From NCBI GenBank assembly GCA_964643885.1, contig CAZXUI010000009.1, positions 23,574-87,573 on the forward strand: a stretch of 64,000 nucleotides of DNA, in the 5' to 3' direction. This DNA comes from CAADGL01 sp964643885. GTDB taxonomy: Bacteria; Planctomycetota; Phycisphaerae; UBA1845; Fen-1342. Positions within the stretch are counted from its first letter, which is position 1. Each line of letters opens with the position of its first letter. Shown piece after piece: positions 20,741 through 28,914 of this stretch. The notes under the pieces are model-generated. The model was not told the DNA's origin. It was given only the letters and a program-made list of their open reading frames with translations, and searched no databases. Position numbers and translations under genes: made by a program.

Positions 20741-20843
20741 TCAGGTGTGCGCGCTTCGGCGTGTTCACCCCGGACACTGTGTGTCCGGAGTGGACGCGGG
20801 AAACGCGTTCGAATTCGCCCGCTCCCTTACCAGGCTGTCGAAA
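20741..20843 (+). repeat. Dispersed ~105-bp repeat, copy a
   Basis: Ends in GCTCCCTTACCAGGCTGTCGA and begins TCAGGTGTGCGCGC. Its reverse complement closely matches 23689-23792 and, more loosely, 21373-21450. It contains a palindrome around CCGGACACTGTGTGTCCGG. Non-coding. Confidence 0.75.
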
Positions 20844-20916
20844 GAGCTGGAACAACAATTGCTTCTCGCTCGTTTCATGAGTAAACACCCCGCGCGGGTT
20901 CAGGCAGGAGCGAGCG

Positions 20917-21217
20917 ATGAGCGGATTTCGGGAGCCGGAGCAGAGTCGTGAGCAGTTGGTGTTGTGGCCGACGCGGCTGCGAGGAGCATCGCGAGCGGAT
21001 GCGGGAGCGGATGAATAGCGCGGAGGGCCGGGCGATTTATAAGCGCCGCAAGGAGACGGTCGAGCCGCGCTTCGGGCAGATCAAGCGGGGGCTGGGCGTG
21101 CGTCGGTTCCTGCGTCGCGGGATCGAGAAAGTCCGCACCGAATGGAGCCTGGTCTGCACGGCGATCAACCTGAGCATCCTGATGCGGCACTGGAAGGAGG
21201 TGCTACCGGTGTTGTAG
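20917..21217 (+). pseudogene. Internally deleted IS1182-like transposase remnant
   Basis: A start with a good ribosome site (AGGAG, ATG at 20917) opens a frame reading MSGFREPEQSREQLVLWPTR, like the N-terminus of an IS1182-type DDE transposase. After about 21 codons the frame is lost. From about 20980 another frame encodes a typical C-terminus: EGRAIYKRRKETVEPRFGQI, then VRRFLRRGIEKVRTEWSL, ending at 21217. The central catalytic region, over 300 codons in the family, is absent. Inverted ends GGCTGTCGA lie at 20833-20841 and 21376-21384. It cannot transpose by itself. Confidence 0.72.
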
Positions 21218-21372
21218 CGGCCGCCCGCGGCCACCACCGTAGCCGCCCACGCCGGAGCCACGAACAACACCGAATCGAGCCGACCACCCCGACCCGAACC
21301 CCCCCGCGGCTGATCGCAAACAGCCCCCTCAGCCGCCTCGCGACACCCCACCCGAAAGCACAACGGCGAAGT

Positions 21373-21450
21373 AAATCGACAGCCTCGTCAGGGAGCTGGC
21401 CATCCGGGCAGCGCCCCCCCGCGCCCACGCGCCGAAGCGCACGCACCTGA
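21373..21450 (-). repeat. Dispersed repeat, degenerate copy b
   Basis: Minus-strand copy of the ~105-bp repeat, about 78 bp long with many substitutions. Together with copy a it flanks the IS1182-like remnant as an inverted pair. Confidence 0.5.
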
Positions 21451-22175
21451 AACCCACAACCCATCGCCAGAAATAGGGGAATGTCACCCAACGCCCGCGC
21501 ACGGCGCGCAGCGCGCGATCCGGGCAGCAAAAGGAACGGCCGGCCCCCGCGCCGGCCGACGATGGCGATGCGCGGCTCTTAGCGGCGGCTCGACCCGAAC
21601 GGGGCAGGCCGGTCCGGCCGCTGCTCGACGCTCCGCGGGCTGCTGCGTCAAGGCGGCTGTAGGACGCACCGCTAACGCATCGCACCTATTCCATCTCGCT
21701 CCGGCGCCGCTGCGGTCGGAGGAGCGCAGCGGCACCGGACCTATCAAGCGGGAACCGGGGGAATCGTCACGATCGGCCCCGGTTCCGTACTGGACCGGCC
21801 GCAGGGGAGGACGCGGACCGGCCGAATTCTCAGGCCGCCAGGACGCGAGCCGCACCGCGACGCCGAAAGGCCTCGCGCGCCGGGCACGCGCCACGTCTCG
21901 CTCCATCCCTTCCTGTGCTACGGCTTTCGCCGGCCGACTCGAATGACCGGCAGTCTGACATGTCCCGCCGTCACCAGCCATCCTCCATCCGCGGCCGCAA
22001 CCCCGACACGCACAGCGCCGCGCGGCGCTGCATCACGACGGGGCACGCTCGCGGGCAGGACGATCGGCGACGAACACCTTTCCAGCGGAAAGGTCACCCA
22101 GCCCAACTTGCACAGACATGCGCTTGTGACAACCACCGAGCCGGCCCGCTAATTCCGGCCCACGGCGGGATTCTG

Positions 22176-22181
22176 TATCAT
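22176..22181 (+). promoter_or_regulatory. -10 element abutting the kynureninase start
   Basis: TATCAT ends 8 nt before the ATG at 22190, and no Shine-Dalgarno precedes that ATG. The geometry predicts transcription starting at or beside the start codon. Confidence 0.4.
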
Positions 22182-22189
22182 GCCCCGGC

Positions 22190-23494
22190 ATGACGCCGCC
22201 CACGCACCGAAATCCGGATAAATCACCCGAGACTGAGTCGTCTGAGCAGGCGGCCTTGGCCCTCGATGCGGCCGACCCGCTGGCCGGATTCCGGGAGCAG
22301 TTCCATCTGCCCAGCACGCCGGCCGGGCAGTCCGCGATCTATTTCTGCGGCAATTCGCTGGGATTGCAGCCGCGGGCCGTGGGCGAGCTGGTGGCCCAGG
22401 AGCTGCGCGACTGGGCCGGGCTGGCGGTCGACGGCCACTTCGACGCCCGCCGGCCGTGGTTCTCCTATCACGAGCTACTGCGCGAGCCCGGGGCGCGGCT
22501 GGTCGGCGCGCTGCCGCACGAAGTCGTCTTCATGAACGGTCTGACCGTCAACCTGCATCTGATGATGGCGACCTTCTACCGCCCCACGCGCGAGCGCTAC
22601 AAGATCGTCATCGAAGGCTCCGCCTTTCCCTCCGACAGTTACGTGGCCCGCACGCAGATCCGCTGGCACGGGCTTCGCGTCGAGGATGCGTTGATCGTGC
22701 TCGAGCCGCGGCCGGGCGAGCACACGCTGCGGACCGAGGACGTCGAAGCGGTTCTGGAGCGCGAGGGGGAACGGACCGCCGTCGTCATGCTCTCGGGCGT
22801 GCACTATTTCACCGGCCAGGTGCTCGATATCGAGCGCATCACCCGCGCCGCCCAGCGGCACGGCTGCATCGTCGGATTCGACCTGGCCCACGCGGCCGGA
22901 AACATCGAGCTGCGCCTGCACGAATGGGACGTCGATTTCGCCGCCTGGTGCACCTACAAGTATCTCAACGCCGGCCCCGGCGCGGTGGCCGGTTGCTTCG
23001 TCCACGAACGCCACGCGCGCAACACGGAGCTGCCGCGCTTCGGCGGCTGGTGGGGCAACGAGCCCTCCACGCGCTTCCGCCTGCACCTGGAGCCGGAGTT
23101 CCGCCCGGTGCCGTCGGCCGACGCCTGGCAGCTTTCGAACCCGCCGATCCTGGCCATGGCGCCGCTGATCGCCTCGCTCGAGCTGTTCGACCGCGCGACG
23201 ATGGCCGCCCTGCGAGCCCGCTCGCTGCGGCTGACGGGTTATCTTCAGTCGCTGCTCGATCAAATGCCCAGCCGGCGCTACGAGGTGATCACCCCGCGCG
23301 AGCCGGCCCAGCGCGGCTGCCAGCTCTCCATCCTCGCCCACGACTGCCCGCAGGAGCTGCATAAGTCGCTCGAGGCGGCCGGCGTGGTGTGCGACTTCCG
23401 CCAGCCGAACGTGATCCGCGTGGCGCCGGTGCCGCTCTACAACACCTTTCACGAGGTTTGGCGCTTCGCGCAGGTACTCGCGCAGCACCTCTGA
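22190..23494 (+). CDS. kynU: Kynureninase
   Basis: 434 residues, near the usual 410-430. A PLP fold-type I enzyme that cleaves kynurenine or 3-hydroxykynurenine to anthranilate (or hydroxyanthranilate) and alanine. Family blocks are visible: YFCGNSLGLQP near residue 51, SAFPSDSY, FDLAHAAGN (D231), and the PLP lysine K257 in CTYKYLNAGPG. No other kynurenine-pathway gene is nearby, but a tryptophanase lies 8 kb away, so the window holds two unlinked tryptophan-derived catabolic enzymes. Flanked on both sides by repeats and insertion-sequence debris. Confidence 0.95.
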   Translation: MTPPTHRNPDKSPETESSEQAALALDAADPLAGFREQFHLPSTPAGQSAIYFCGNSLGLQPRAVGELVAQELRDWAGLAVDGHFDARRPWFSYHELLREPGARLVGALPHEVVFMNGLTVNLHLMMATFYRPTRERYKIVIEGSAFPSDSYVARTQIRWHGLRVEDALIVLEPRPGEHTLRTEDVEAVLEREGERTAVVMLSGVHYFTGQVLDIERITRAAQRHGCIVGFDLAHAAGNIELRLHEWDVDFAAWCTYKYLNAGPGAVAGCFVHERHARNTELPRFGGWWGNEPSTRFRLHLEPEFRPVPSADAWQLSNPPILAMAPLIASLELFDRATMAALRARSLRLTGYLQSLLDQMPSRRYEVITPREPAQRGCQLSILAHDCPQELHKSLEAAGVVCDFRQPNVIRVAPVPLYNTFHEVWRFAQVLAQHL

Positions 23495-23573
23495 CGGTCG
23501 CTGCCCAGCGCGACCGCCCGCCCGCGTGTTCCGCGCCGCGACCGTGCGCGTGATCCGAGCCGCGACCGTAAAA

Positions 23574-23611
23574 GGCTGTCGAAAAAGGCGCGCCGGCGTT
23601 TTTCGACAGCC
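23574..23611. terminator. Perfect 13-bp hairpin after kynureninase
   Basis: GGCTGTCGAAAAA (23574-23586) pairs with TTTTTCGACAGCC (23599-23611). It could act as a terminator 80 nt after kynU. The same GGCTGTCGA sequence forms the ends of the IS1182-like remnant, so it may instead be a pair of insertion-sequence ends left together. Confidence 0.5.
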
Positions 23612-23688
23612 CATCGATCGCCTGGCGTCGCGTCTCACCCCCAGGGTCCGATGGGTAAACTCGCTGTTCGAGCAGCGCGCGATCGAGT

Positions 23689-23792
23689 ATTTCGACAGCC
23701 TGGTAAGGGAGCGGGCGAATTGGAGAGAGTTTCCCGCGTCCGCCCCGGACACGCAGTGTCCGGGGCGGACGCGCCGAGACGCGCGCACCTGA
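23689..23792 (-). repeat. Dispersed ~105-bp repeat, copy c
   Basis: Reverse-complement match of 20741-20843, with the same palindromic CCGGACAC-GTGTCCGG core and the same GCTCCCTTACCAGGCTGTCG end. Confidence 0.75.
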
Positions 23793-23816
23793 CATCAACG
23801 GACGAGCGCCTTCTTT

Positions 23817-24091
23817 GAAGCCGGGTCTGTCAAGCGCATCTGGCAGTTTGGCGAAGGATGGGGTCAACCTTCTATAGGGGTTTCCGCCGGCCGTCGCTGC
23901 GGCACCGTGGCGGCCCATTCAACTGAATGCGATGAGGCCCATTCTCACGGGTAGAATTCACCGCCGAACGGACGCAGCGTCCGCCGACGGTGGGCCCAAG
24001 GGAGCGGACGGGCTCTCATCGTGACCATCTTGCCAAACCTTCCTCCGCGCTTGCCCTGCGGCCTTCATTCGAACGGTCGCCAGGCGACCAT
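23817..24091 (+). repeat. 275-bp perfect direct repeat, copy 2 (left part)
   Basis: Identical to 11472-11746. Its continuation is displaced to 25412 by an inserted element whose boundaries are marked by the 14-bp sequence CGCCAGGCGACCAT at 24078-24091 and again at 25398-25411. Confidence 0.9.
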
Positions 24092-24268
24092 CATCCGAGC
24101 ACGGGCCCTGCGGCCTTCATCCGAACGCCTGCCCGGCCGCCTCGGCCGGGACGCCTGCCGGATCCATCCCTCCGGTGCTCTCCGGAGCGGGAAAGAAGCC
24201 TTTCTTTGGTCTGCCGGCGACGCAGCCGATGGTCCGGCCGCGGCCGCAGCGGGCGCGCCGCACGGCGA
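24092..24268 (-). ncRNA. Candidate bridge-RNA region of the IS element
   Basis: 177 bp after the transposase stop with at least three possible stem-loops: CCCGGCC/GGCCGGG (about 24131-24150), CTCCGG/CCGGAG (about 24170-24187) and AAAGAA/TTTCTTT (about 24191-24207). In IS110-family elements a structured bridge RNA from the long non-coding end pairs with donor and target DNA; in the IS1111 group it lies 3' of the transposase, as here. Presence of the RNA is inference from position and structure only. Confidence 0.4.
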
Positions 24269-25342
24269 TCAGGCTGCACTGGAAGCCTCGGTCGACCCCC
24301 TGCGGCACCAGTCCGCCCGATAGGCACGTTGGTCGCGCATCATGGCCCAACAGATCACCAGCAGCTTGCGCATCACCGCCACGACCGCCTGCTGGCGCCG
24401 GCCTCTTCGTCCGCCCTGGCTGATGCGAAGGTACATCTCGCAGAAGCGCGGGTCGAAGCGAATGACCATCCAGGCGGCCTGGTTGAGGATGCGCCGCAGC
24501 AGCGCGTTGCCGCGTTTGCTGATGCGGCCGTTGCCGTGGTTGACCGTGCAGGACAGGAGCAGGCGCGGCGTCAGCCCGGCGTAGCAGGCCACCTGGCGGC
24601 GGCTGGGGAAGCGATGCGGGTTGTCGATCGTTGCCACGATCGCCGCCGCCGTGACCACGCCCACGCCTGGGACGGTCATCAGCCGCTGGATGTGCTTGTT
24701 CTCAGCGGCCCAGGCGGCCAGCTTCTCGTCGTACTGGGCCATCTGCCGCTCGATCAGATCGAGCCGCTCGAGCTCCAAGTGCAACTGGCCGCGCCACAGT
24801 TCCTGTGCGCTGCACTCGGCCAGCGGACGGGCCAAGGTCCACAGCTCGACCCGCACCTTCTGCGACCAGCCGCACTTGCCCCGCGGAACGGGCTGCTCGA
24901 CCGACCGCAGCAAGGCCCGAATGCGGATCTTGCCGCGCGTCTGCTCGGTCACCAGGGCCTCGCGGGCGCTCAGCAGCCGCCGCCACTGGCGCATCTCCGC
25001 AGGCGGAATGTGGACGCGGTTCAGTTGCCGCATCGCCGCCATGCGGGCCAGCTTCAGCGCGTCATCGCGGTCGGTCCTGCGCTTGACCGTGCGGTGCAGC
25101 CAGGCCTCCTGCATCGTGTCGGCCACGATGGTCGGGACACCCAACTCCTCGGCCACGTCGTAGACGATCGCGGCCAGCGGGCCGACCTCCACCACCACCA
25201 GCTCCGGCCGCAGAAGCGCAAGCAACTTGCAGAACGAGGCGCTGTGCGAGGCCACTTGACCGAAACTGTGCTTGCCGCTGTTCGAGTCGAACTTGCAGAA
25301 CACCGACTTGCTCGAACCGAGATCAATCGCGAGAATCAACAC
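24269..25342 (-). CDS. IS110-family transposase (DEDD recombinase)
   Basis: 357 residues from the GTG at 25342, which follows GAAGGAG; the open frame to 25456 would run into the flanking repeat. The N-terminal RuvC-like DEDD domain shows D in LAIDLGSSKS, E in VVVEVG and two D in RDDALKLA. A coiled-coil spacer follows. The C-terminal Transposase_20 domain has TVPGVGVVTAAAIVA, YAGLTP and GRISKRGNALLRRIL with the conserved serine. Intact by every motif, so the element is probably functional. Confidence 0.93.
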   Translation of the reverse strand: MLILAIDLGSSKSVFCKFDSNSGKHSFGQVASHSASFCKLLALLRPELVVVEVGPLAAIVYDVAEELGVPTIVADTMQEAWLHRTVKRRTDRDDALKLARMAAMRQLNRVHIPPAEMRQWRRLLSAREALVTEQTRGKIRIRALLRSVEQPVPRGKCGWSQKVRVELWTLARPLAECSAQELWRGQLHLELERLDLIERQMAQYDEKLAAWAAENKHIQRLMTVPGVGVVTAAAIVATIDNPHRFPSRRQVACYAGLTPRLLLSCTVNHGNGRISKRGNALLRRILNQAAWMVIRFDPRFCEMYLRISQGGRRGRRQQAVVAVMRKLLVICWAMMRDQRAYRADWCRRGSTEASSAA

Positions 25343-25411
25343 GGCCGGGTCTCCTTCGAGACTAGACCATCTATGGGCCGGCCCCTGTGGCCGAGCCCGC
25401 CAGGCGACCAT

Positions 25412-25619
25412 GGGACTCGATCCCACGTTCGGCCGCCAGGGAGACTCGGCTTTCATAGTTTCTCACGGTCGCGGCTCTGTTTCGACGAACGGTCGCGGCT
25501 CCGTTCCGACAAACGGTCGCGGGCCGGTTTCGAGGAACGGTCGCGGGCCGGAGCAGGATCGCGGGCCGGACCCCCCGCGCTCCGAGAGCGGACGCGTGCG
25601 ACGATGCGTGTGGCCCGTG
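25412..25619. other. Right part of the split repeat and spacer before thiE
   Basis: 25412-25475 continues the 275-bp repeat at reduced identity to 11747-11810. The tandem array follows. No promoter could be picked out for thiE. Confidence 0.6.
25465..25558 (+). repeat. 24-bp tandem repeat
   Basis: Four units of about 24 bp, each beginning ACGGTCGCGG, with period 24, 24, 24 and 22; a partial fifth follows. Related phrases occur at 11804-11840. It lies between the IS right end and thiE. Confidence 0.75.
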
Positions 25620-26678
25620 ATGGATTTGCGGCAAGCTGAGATCGAACGCATTCTCGACGCGAACCTGAATCGCGCCCGGGAGGCGCTGCGCGTGGTCGAA
25701 GAGTACGCGCGCTTCGTCTGCGACGATGCGGCCGCCGCGGCCAGCGCCAAGGACCTGCGGCATGAACTGAAAGACCTCCTCGCGGGGCCGGGGGCGGAGC
25801 GGTTGCTGGCGGCGCGGGATGTCGCGGGAGACGTCGGACGCGAGGCGAAGACCGCGAGCGAGCAGCGGCGCGACGACGCCGAGCACGTCGCGGCGGCGGC
25901 CCTGGCGCGGCTGAGCGAGGCGCTGCGAAGCCTGGGGGAGTACGGCAAGCTCGTTTCGGACCAGTTCGCGACGGGCGCCGAGCGGCTGCGCTTCCGCGCG
26001 TACGAGCTGGAGCAGGTCGTGCGGCTGCGCTCGCGCCTGCGGCAGCGGCTGCGGCGCGCCGGGCTGTATGTGATCATGACGGAGGAGCTCTGCCGCGGGG
26101 AATGGCTGAATACGGCCGAGCAGGCACTGGCGAGCGGGGCCGCGTGCGTCCAGCTTCGCGAGAAGGGATTGAGCGATGCCGAGCTGGTTCGCCGCGGGCG
26201 GCGGCTGCGCGAGCTGACCGCACGGCATGGTGCGCTGCTGATCATCAACGATCGGGCGGATGTGGCCCGGCTGGTCGGGGCGGACGGCGTGCACGTGGGG
26301 CAGGATGATCTGAGCGTGGCCGAGGCGCGGCGCATCGGCGGCGGAGGATTGCTGGTCGGTCGCAGCACGCACGACGTGGAGCAGCTCGCCGCCGCGATTC
26401 GCGACCAGCCGGACTACATCGCCGTCGGGCCGATGTTCCCGAGCCGGACGAAGCCGCAGTCCGCCGTGGCGGGGCTGAGCCTGCTTTGCGAGGCACGCAA
26501 ACTCACGGACATCCCGCTCGTGGCGATCGGCGGGATCGACGCGTCGACGGCCGGCCAGTGCATCCAGGCCGGCGCGGCCTGCGTCTGCGTCTGCGCGGCC
26601 GTGATCGGGACGCCGCGGCCGGGTGACGCGGCGGCGGAGATCGTGTCGGCCGTTCGGGCGGCCCGGGAGGATACCTAA
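25620..26678 (+). CDS. thiE: Thiamine-phosphate synthase with N-terminal extension
   Basis: 352 residues from the ATG at 25620. The C-terminal ~210 residues are ThiE: VQLREKG, INDRADVA, GVHVGQDDL, GRSTHD, GPMFPSRTKP and AIGGI, which bind the pyrimidine and thiazole phosphates for condensation. The first ~140 residues are an added helical domain (RILDANLNRAREALRVVEEYARF), a ThiD2-like extension seen in some ThiE proteins. No clear ribosome site; a GTG one codon earlier is possible. The frame is open upstream to 25272 across the repeats, which is not coding. Confidence 0.93.
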   Translation: MDLRQAEIERILDANLNRAREALRVVEEYARFVCDDAAAAASAKDLRHELKDLLAGPGAERLLAARDVAGDVGREAKTASEQRRDDAEHVAAAALARLSEALRSLGEYGKLVSDQFATGAERLRFRAYELEQVVRLRSRLRQRLRRAGLYVIMTEELCRGEWLNTAEQALASGAACVQLREKGLSDAELVRRGRRLRELTARHGALLIINDRADVARLVGADGVHVGQDDLSVAEARRIGGGGLLVGRSTHDVEQLAAAIRDQPDYIAVGPMFPSRTKPQSAVAGLSLLCEARKLTDIPLVAIGGIDASTAGQCIQAGAACVCVCAAVIGTPRPGDAAAEIVSAVRAAREDT

Positions 26679-26696
26679 TAAAACCCGAACCATGTC

Positions 26697-26725
26697 TTGA
26701 CGCGCGGCCGGCCGCGGGACAGGAT
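26697..26725 (+). promoter_or_regulatory. Promoter of the dGTPase-like gene
   Basis: TTGACG (26697-26702) and CAGGAT (26720-26725) are 17 bp apart, just after the thiE stop. It argues that the true start lies downstream of this point and not at the TTG at 26697. Confidence 0.45.
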
Positions 26726-26756
26726 AGAGTGCGGAGTCGCAGTGCAGGCAATTGGC

Positions 26757-27851
26757 ATGATGCGGGTGGAAGGAACACTGGACGGCGCGGCGATCGAGCG
26801 CGAGCATGCGGAGGATCCGCAGGCCGGGCGGATGCGGCCGATCGTTCTGGACCGGCAGCGAATCGTGCACAGCTCCGCCTTTCGGCGGCTTCAGTTCAAG
26901 ACGCAGGTCTTCGTTTCCCCGGATGATGACAATTTTCGCACGCGGCTGACGCACACGCTGGAGGTGGCGCACCTCTCTCGGCTCCTGGCCGAGCGGCTGG
27001 GTCTGAATGCGGAGCTGGCCGAGGTGGTGGCGCTGGCGCACGACCTCGGACATCCGCCCTTCGGCCACGCGGGGGAGCGGGCACTGGACGAGTGCATGGC
27101 CGGGCGGGGCGGGTTCGAGCACAACGTGCAGGCCCTGCGTGTCGTGGAATACCTGGAGCATCCGCATCCACAGTTCCGGGGTCTGAATCTCACGCGCGCC
27201 GTGCGCGAGTGCCTGGCCAAGCACACGACGCAGTACGATCGGCCGGGGCCGCATCCGCTACAGGACGGCCGCCCTCCGCCGGCGGAGGGGATGGTGGCGG
27301 CGCTGGCGGATCGGCTGGCGTACTCGCTGCATGACTTGCAGGACGGGTTGTATGCGGGTCTGCTCGGGCCGGGGGACCTGGCGGGCCTGGAGCTTTGGCG
27401 GCGGGCGTCCGACGGGCCGCGCGCCGGCGACGCGGCGGCGTGGAAGCGGCACCTGCGGCCGACGATCGAGCGGATGCAGGAGATTGTGATCGAAGACGCG
27501 GCGGGTGCGTCGCGCGTGGAGCGATCGGCCGCAGGTGAGGGACTCCCGCGCGCCGGCGAAATCCGGCTGTCGGCGGAGATGTCTCGGCAGCTCGATCAGC
27601 TCGATGGGCTGCTGCGGGAGCGGGTCTATCGGCATCCGCGTCTGATTCGGATGGACGCCGAGGCGGCGCGGGTGCTGAAGGCCGTGTTCGAGGCATACGT
27701 GGACGATCCGCGGCGGATGCCGCCGCGCTGGGCGGCGTGGGTGGAGGCGCAGGGGGTGTATCGGGTCGTCTGTGATTACGTCGCGGGTATGACGGATCAA
27801 TTCTGCCAGCGCGAGCACGCACGGCTGTTTGATCCGCAGACGGGGGCGTGA
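26757..27851 (+). CDS. dGTPase-like HD-domain triphosphohydrolase
   Basis: 364 residues from the ATG at 26757 (ATG at 26760 equally possible). The early region HSSAFRRLQFKTQVF and the HD metal site (TRLTHTLEV then ALAHDLGHPPFGHAGE) match deoxyguanosinetriphosphate triphosphohydrolase-like proteins, which hydrolyse dNTPs to nucleosides and triphosphate. Later ALADRLAYSLHDLQD supplies the last metal aspartate. It probably helps to balance nucleotide pools. Follows thiE but has its own promoter-like sequence. Confidence 0.88.
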   Translation: MMRVEGTLDGAAIEREHAEDPQAGRMRPIVLDRQRIVHSSAFRRLQFKTQVFVSPDDDNFRTRLTHTLEVAHLSRLLAERLGLNAELAEVVALAHDLGHPPFGHAGERALDECMAGRGGFEHNVQALRVVEYLEHPHPQFRGLNLTRAVRECLAKHTTQYDRPGPHPLQDGRPPPAEGMVAALADRLAYSLHDLQDGLYAGLLGPGDLAGLELWRRASDGPRAGDAAAWKRHLRPTIERMQEIVIEDAAGASRVERSAAGEGLPRAGEIRLSAEMSRQLDQLDGLLRERVYRHPRLIRMDAEAARVLKAVFEAYVDDPRRMPPRWAAWVEAQGVYRVVCDYVAGMTDQFCQREHARLFDPQTGA

Positions 27852-27910
27852 GAGCGGCCGCATCGCCGCACGGCCCTGCGTGACGCGTGATTGATGCTGA
27901 GCGACCCCAG

Positions 27911-27956
27911 AAAAGGACGCGGGGCGCCGCTTGGTTCGGTGTCGCAGCGCCCCGCG
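27911..27956 (-). terminator. Intrinsic-type terminator of the solenoid-protein gene
   Basis: A perfect 10-bp stem CGCGGGGCGC/GCGCCCCGCG (27918-27927 with 27947-27956). Read on the minus strand it is followed by TCCTTTTC. It lies 80 nt past the stop of the gene at 28037-28756. Confidence 0.6.
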
Positions 27957-28036
27957 AGTGGTTGGTGTTCGTAGTGTCGGCCCGCGTCAGGGCCGCGGCC
28001 GGGTGTCGCGTCCGGCCGCGTTGTTGATGCGGCCGG

Positions 28037-28756
28037 TCAGCGGCGGATTCTGACGACCGTGGCGTCGGCCCGGCTGCGGCCGAAGTCGCGCGCCCGGCTC
28101 TCGGCATACACCCGTGCGCCGCCCACGCGATACGGTCCGGTCACGCTCACGCCGACGCCGTTGGCGCTCGAGCGGGCGCGGAAGCCCGCGTCGCTGATCA
28201 CGTTCACGTCGCTGTGCGACCGGCCGCCGTAGGTATCGGAGAGCGAGTCGCTGACGCCCTCGGCGTATCCGCCGAACCGTCCGCGGCTGACCACCCGGCT
28301 GTTGCTGACCGAGATGCCGTGGTCGCTCAGCGCGGTCGACGTCGAGCGGCTGCGTGCATGCCCGAAAAAGGCGCCGTCCGCGACCGCGTCGCTGTTGCTG
28401 ATCGCCACACCGCCGTAGGTCGCCGCGATGCTCTCGCTGTCGGCGTAGGCCGTGCCGCCGTACACCCCGCGGGCGTCCGCGTTCGAGTTGCTGATCGCCA
28501 GGCCGTGGTCGGCCATCGCCACCGCCCGGCTGTCAGCGAAGCCGTTTCGCCAGCCGACGGCGTGGCTGTTGGCGATCGCCCGGCCGCCGCGGGTCGCGCC
28601 CGCGATCGCGGTCGAGTTCGCATTGCCGACGGCCGTCGCGGTCGCCGACGAGCTGCCGCCGTTGGTCGCCACAGAGACCGCGGTCGCCTCGCCAGCGTAG
28701 CTGCCTGCGGCCAGCGCCACGGCCATTCCTGCCAGGGTCACGATCATACGTTTCAT
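28037..28756 (-). CDS. Exported Ala/Ser-rich repeat protein, solenoid-like
   Basis: 239 residues from the ATG at 28756, which follows GGAGG. A signal peptide (MKRMIVTLAG to GSYAG) precedes a body of about 15-16-residue rungs, alternating G-x-A-I-S-N-S and G-G-x-A-x-x-x-S-x-S patterns; five larger units of about 31 residues start at DHG or TYGG turns. Such regular small-residue rungs fit a parallel beta-helix or beta-roll. No cysteine. No known family was recognised. It is divergent from the ECF sigma factor operon and could be one of its targets. Confidence 0.7.
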   Translation of the reverse strand: MKRMIVTLAGMAVALAAGSYAGEATAVSVATNGGSSSATATAVGNANSTAIAGATRGGRAIANSHAVGWRNGFADSRAVAMADHGLAISNSNADARGVYGGTAYADSESIAATYGGVAISNSDAVADGAFFGHARSRSTSTALSDHGISVSNSRVVSRGRFGGYAEGVSDSLSDTYGGRSHSDVNVISDAGFRARSSANGVGVSVTGPYRVGGARVYAESRARDFGRSRADATVVRIRR

Positions 28757-28914
28757 GGGATGCCTCCGTTTCTGCGTCGGATTTCGCGTTTGGCGGCCGG
28801 CATCCACCGCCGGCCTGGTGAGTTGACGCGGGAGGGTCATAGGCTATTCACGGGTCGCGAGCGGAAATCCGGGGTCCGGCGGGGTATGCTGGCGGGCAAA
28901 TTTTCGCGCGGACC

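Larger units (their letters stand above)
21218..22189. other. Long gene-free region
   Basis: 972 bp between the transposase remnant and kynureninase. I find no convincing coding frame on either strand; the open frames are arginine- and proline-rich shadows. It holds repeat copy b near its left end. The rest looks like decayed sequence of unknown origin. Confidence 0.6.
24092..25411 (-). mobile_element. IS110-family (IS1111-like) insertion sequence
   Basis: About 1.3 kb between two copies of the 14-bp CGCCAGGCGACCAT. The intact copy of the same locus at 11472-11810 has this sequence once and continues straight on, so the inserted segment is defined by comparison. One transposase gene fills most of it. 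Non-coding parts are 177 bp downstream of the transposase and about 55 bp upstream. A long 3' non-coding end is the IS1111-subgroup arrangement rather than the IS110 one. The exact ends cannot be set within the 14-bp ambiguity. Confidence 0.8.
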
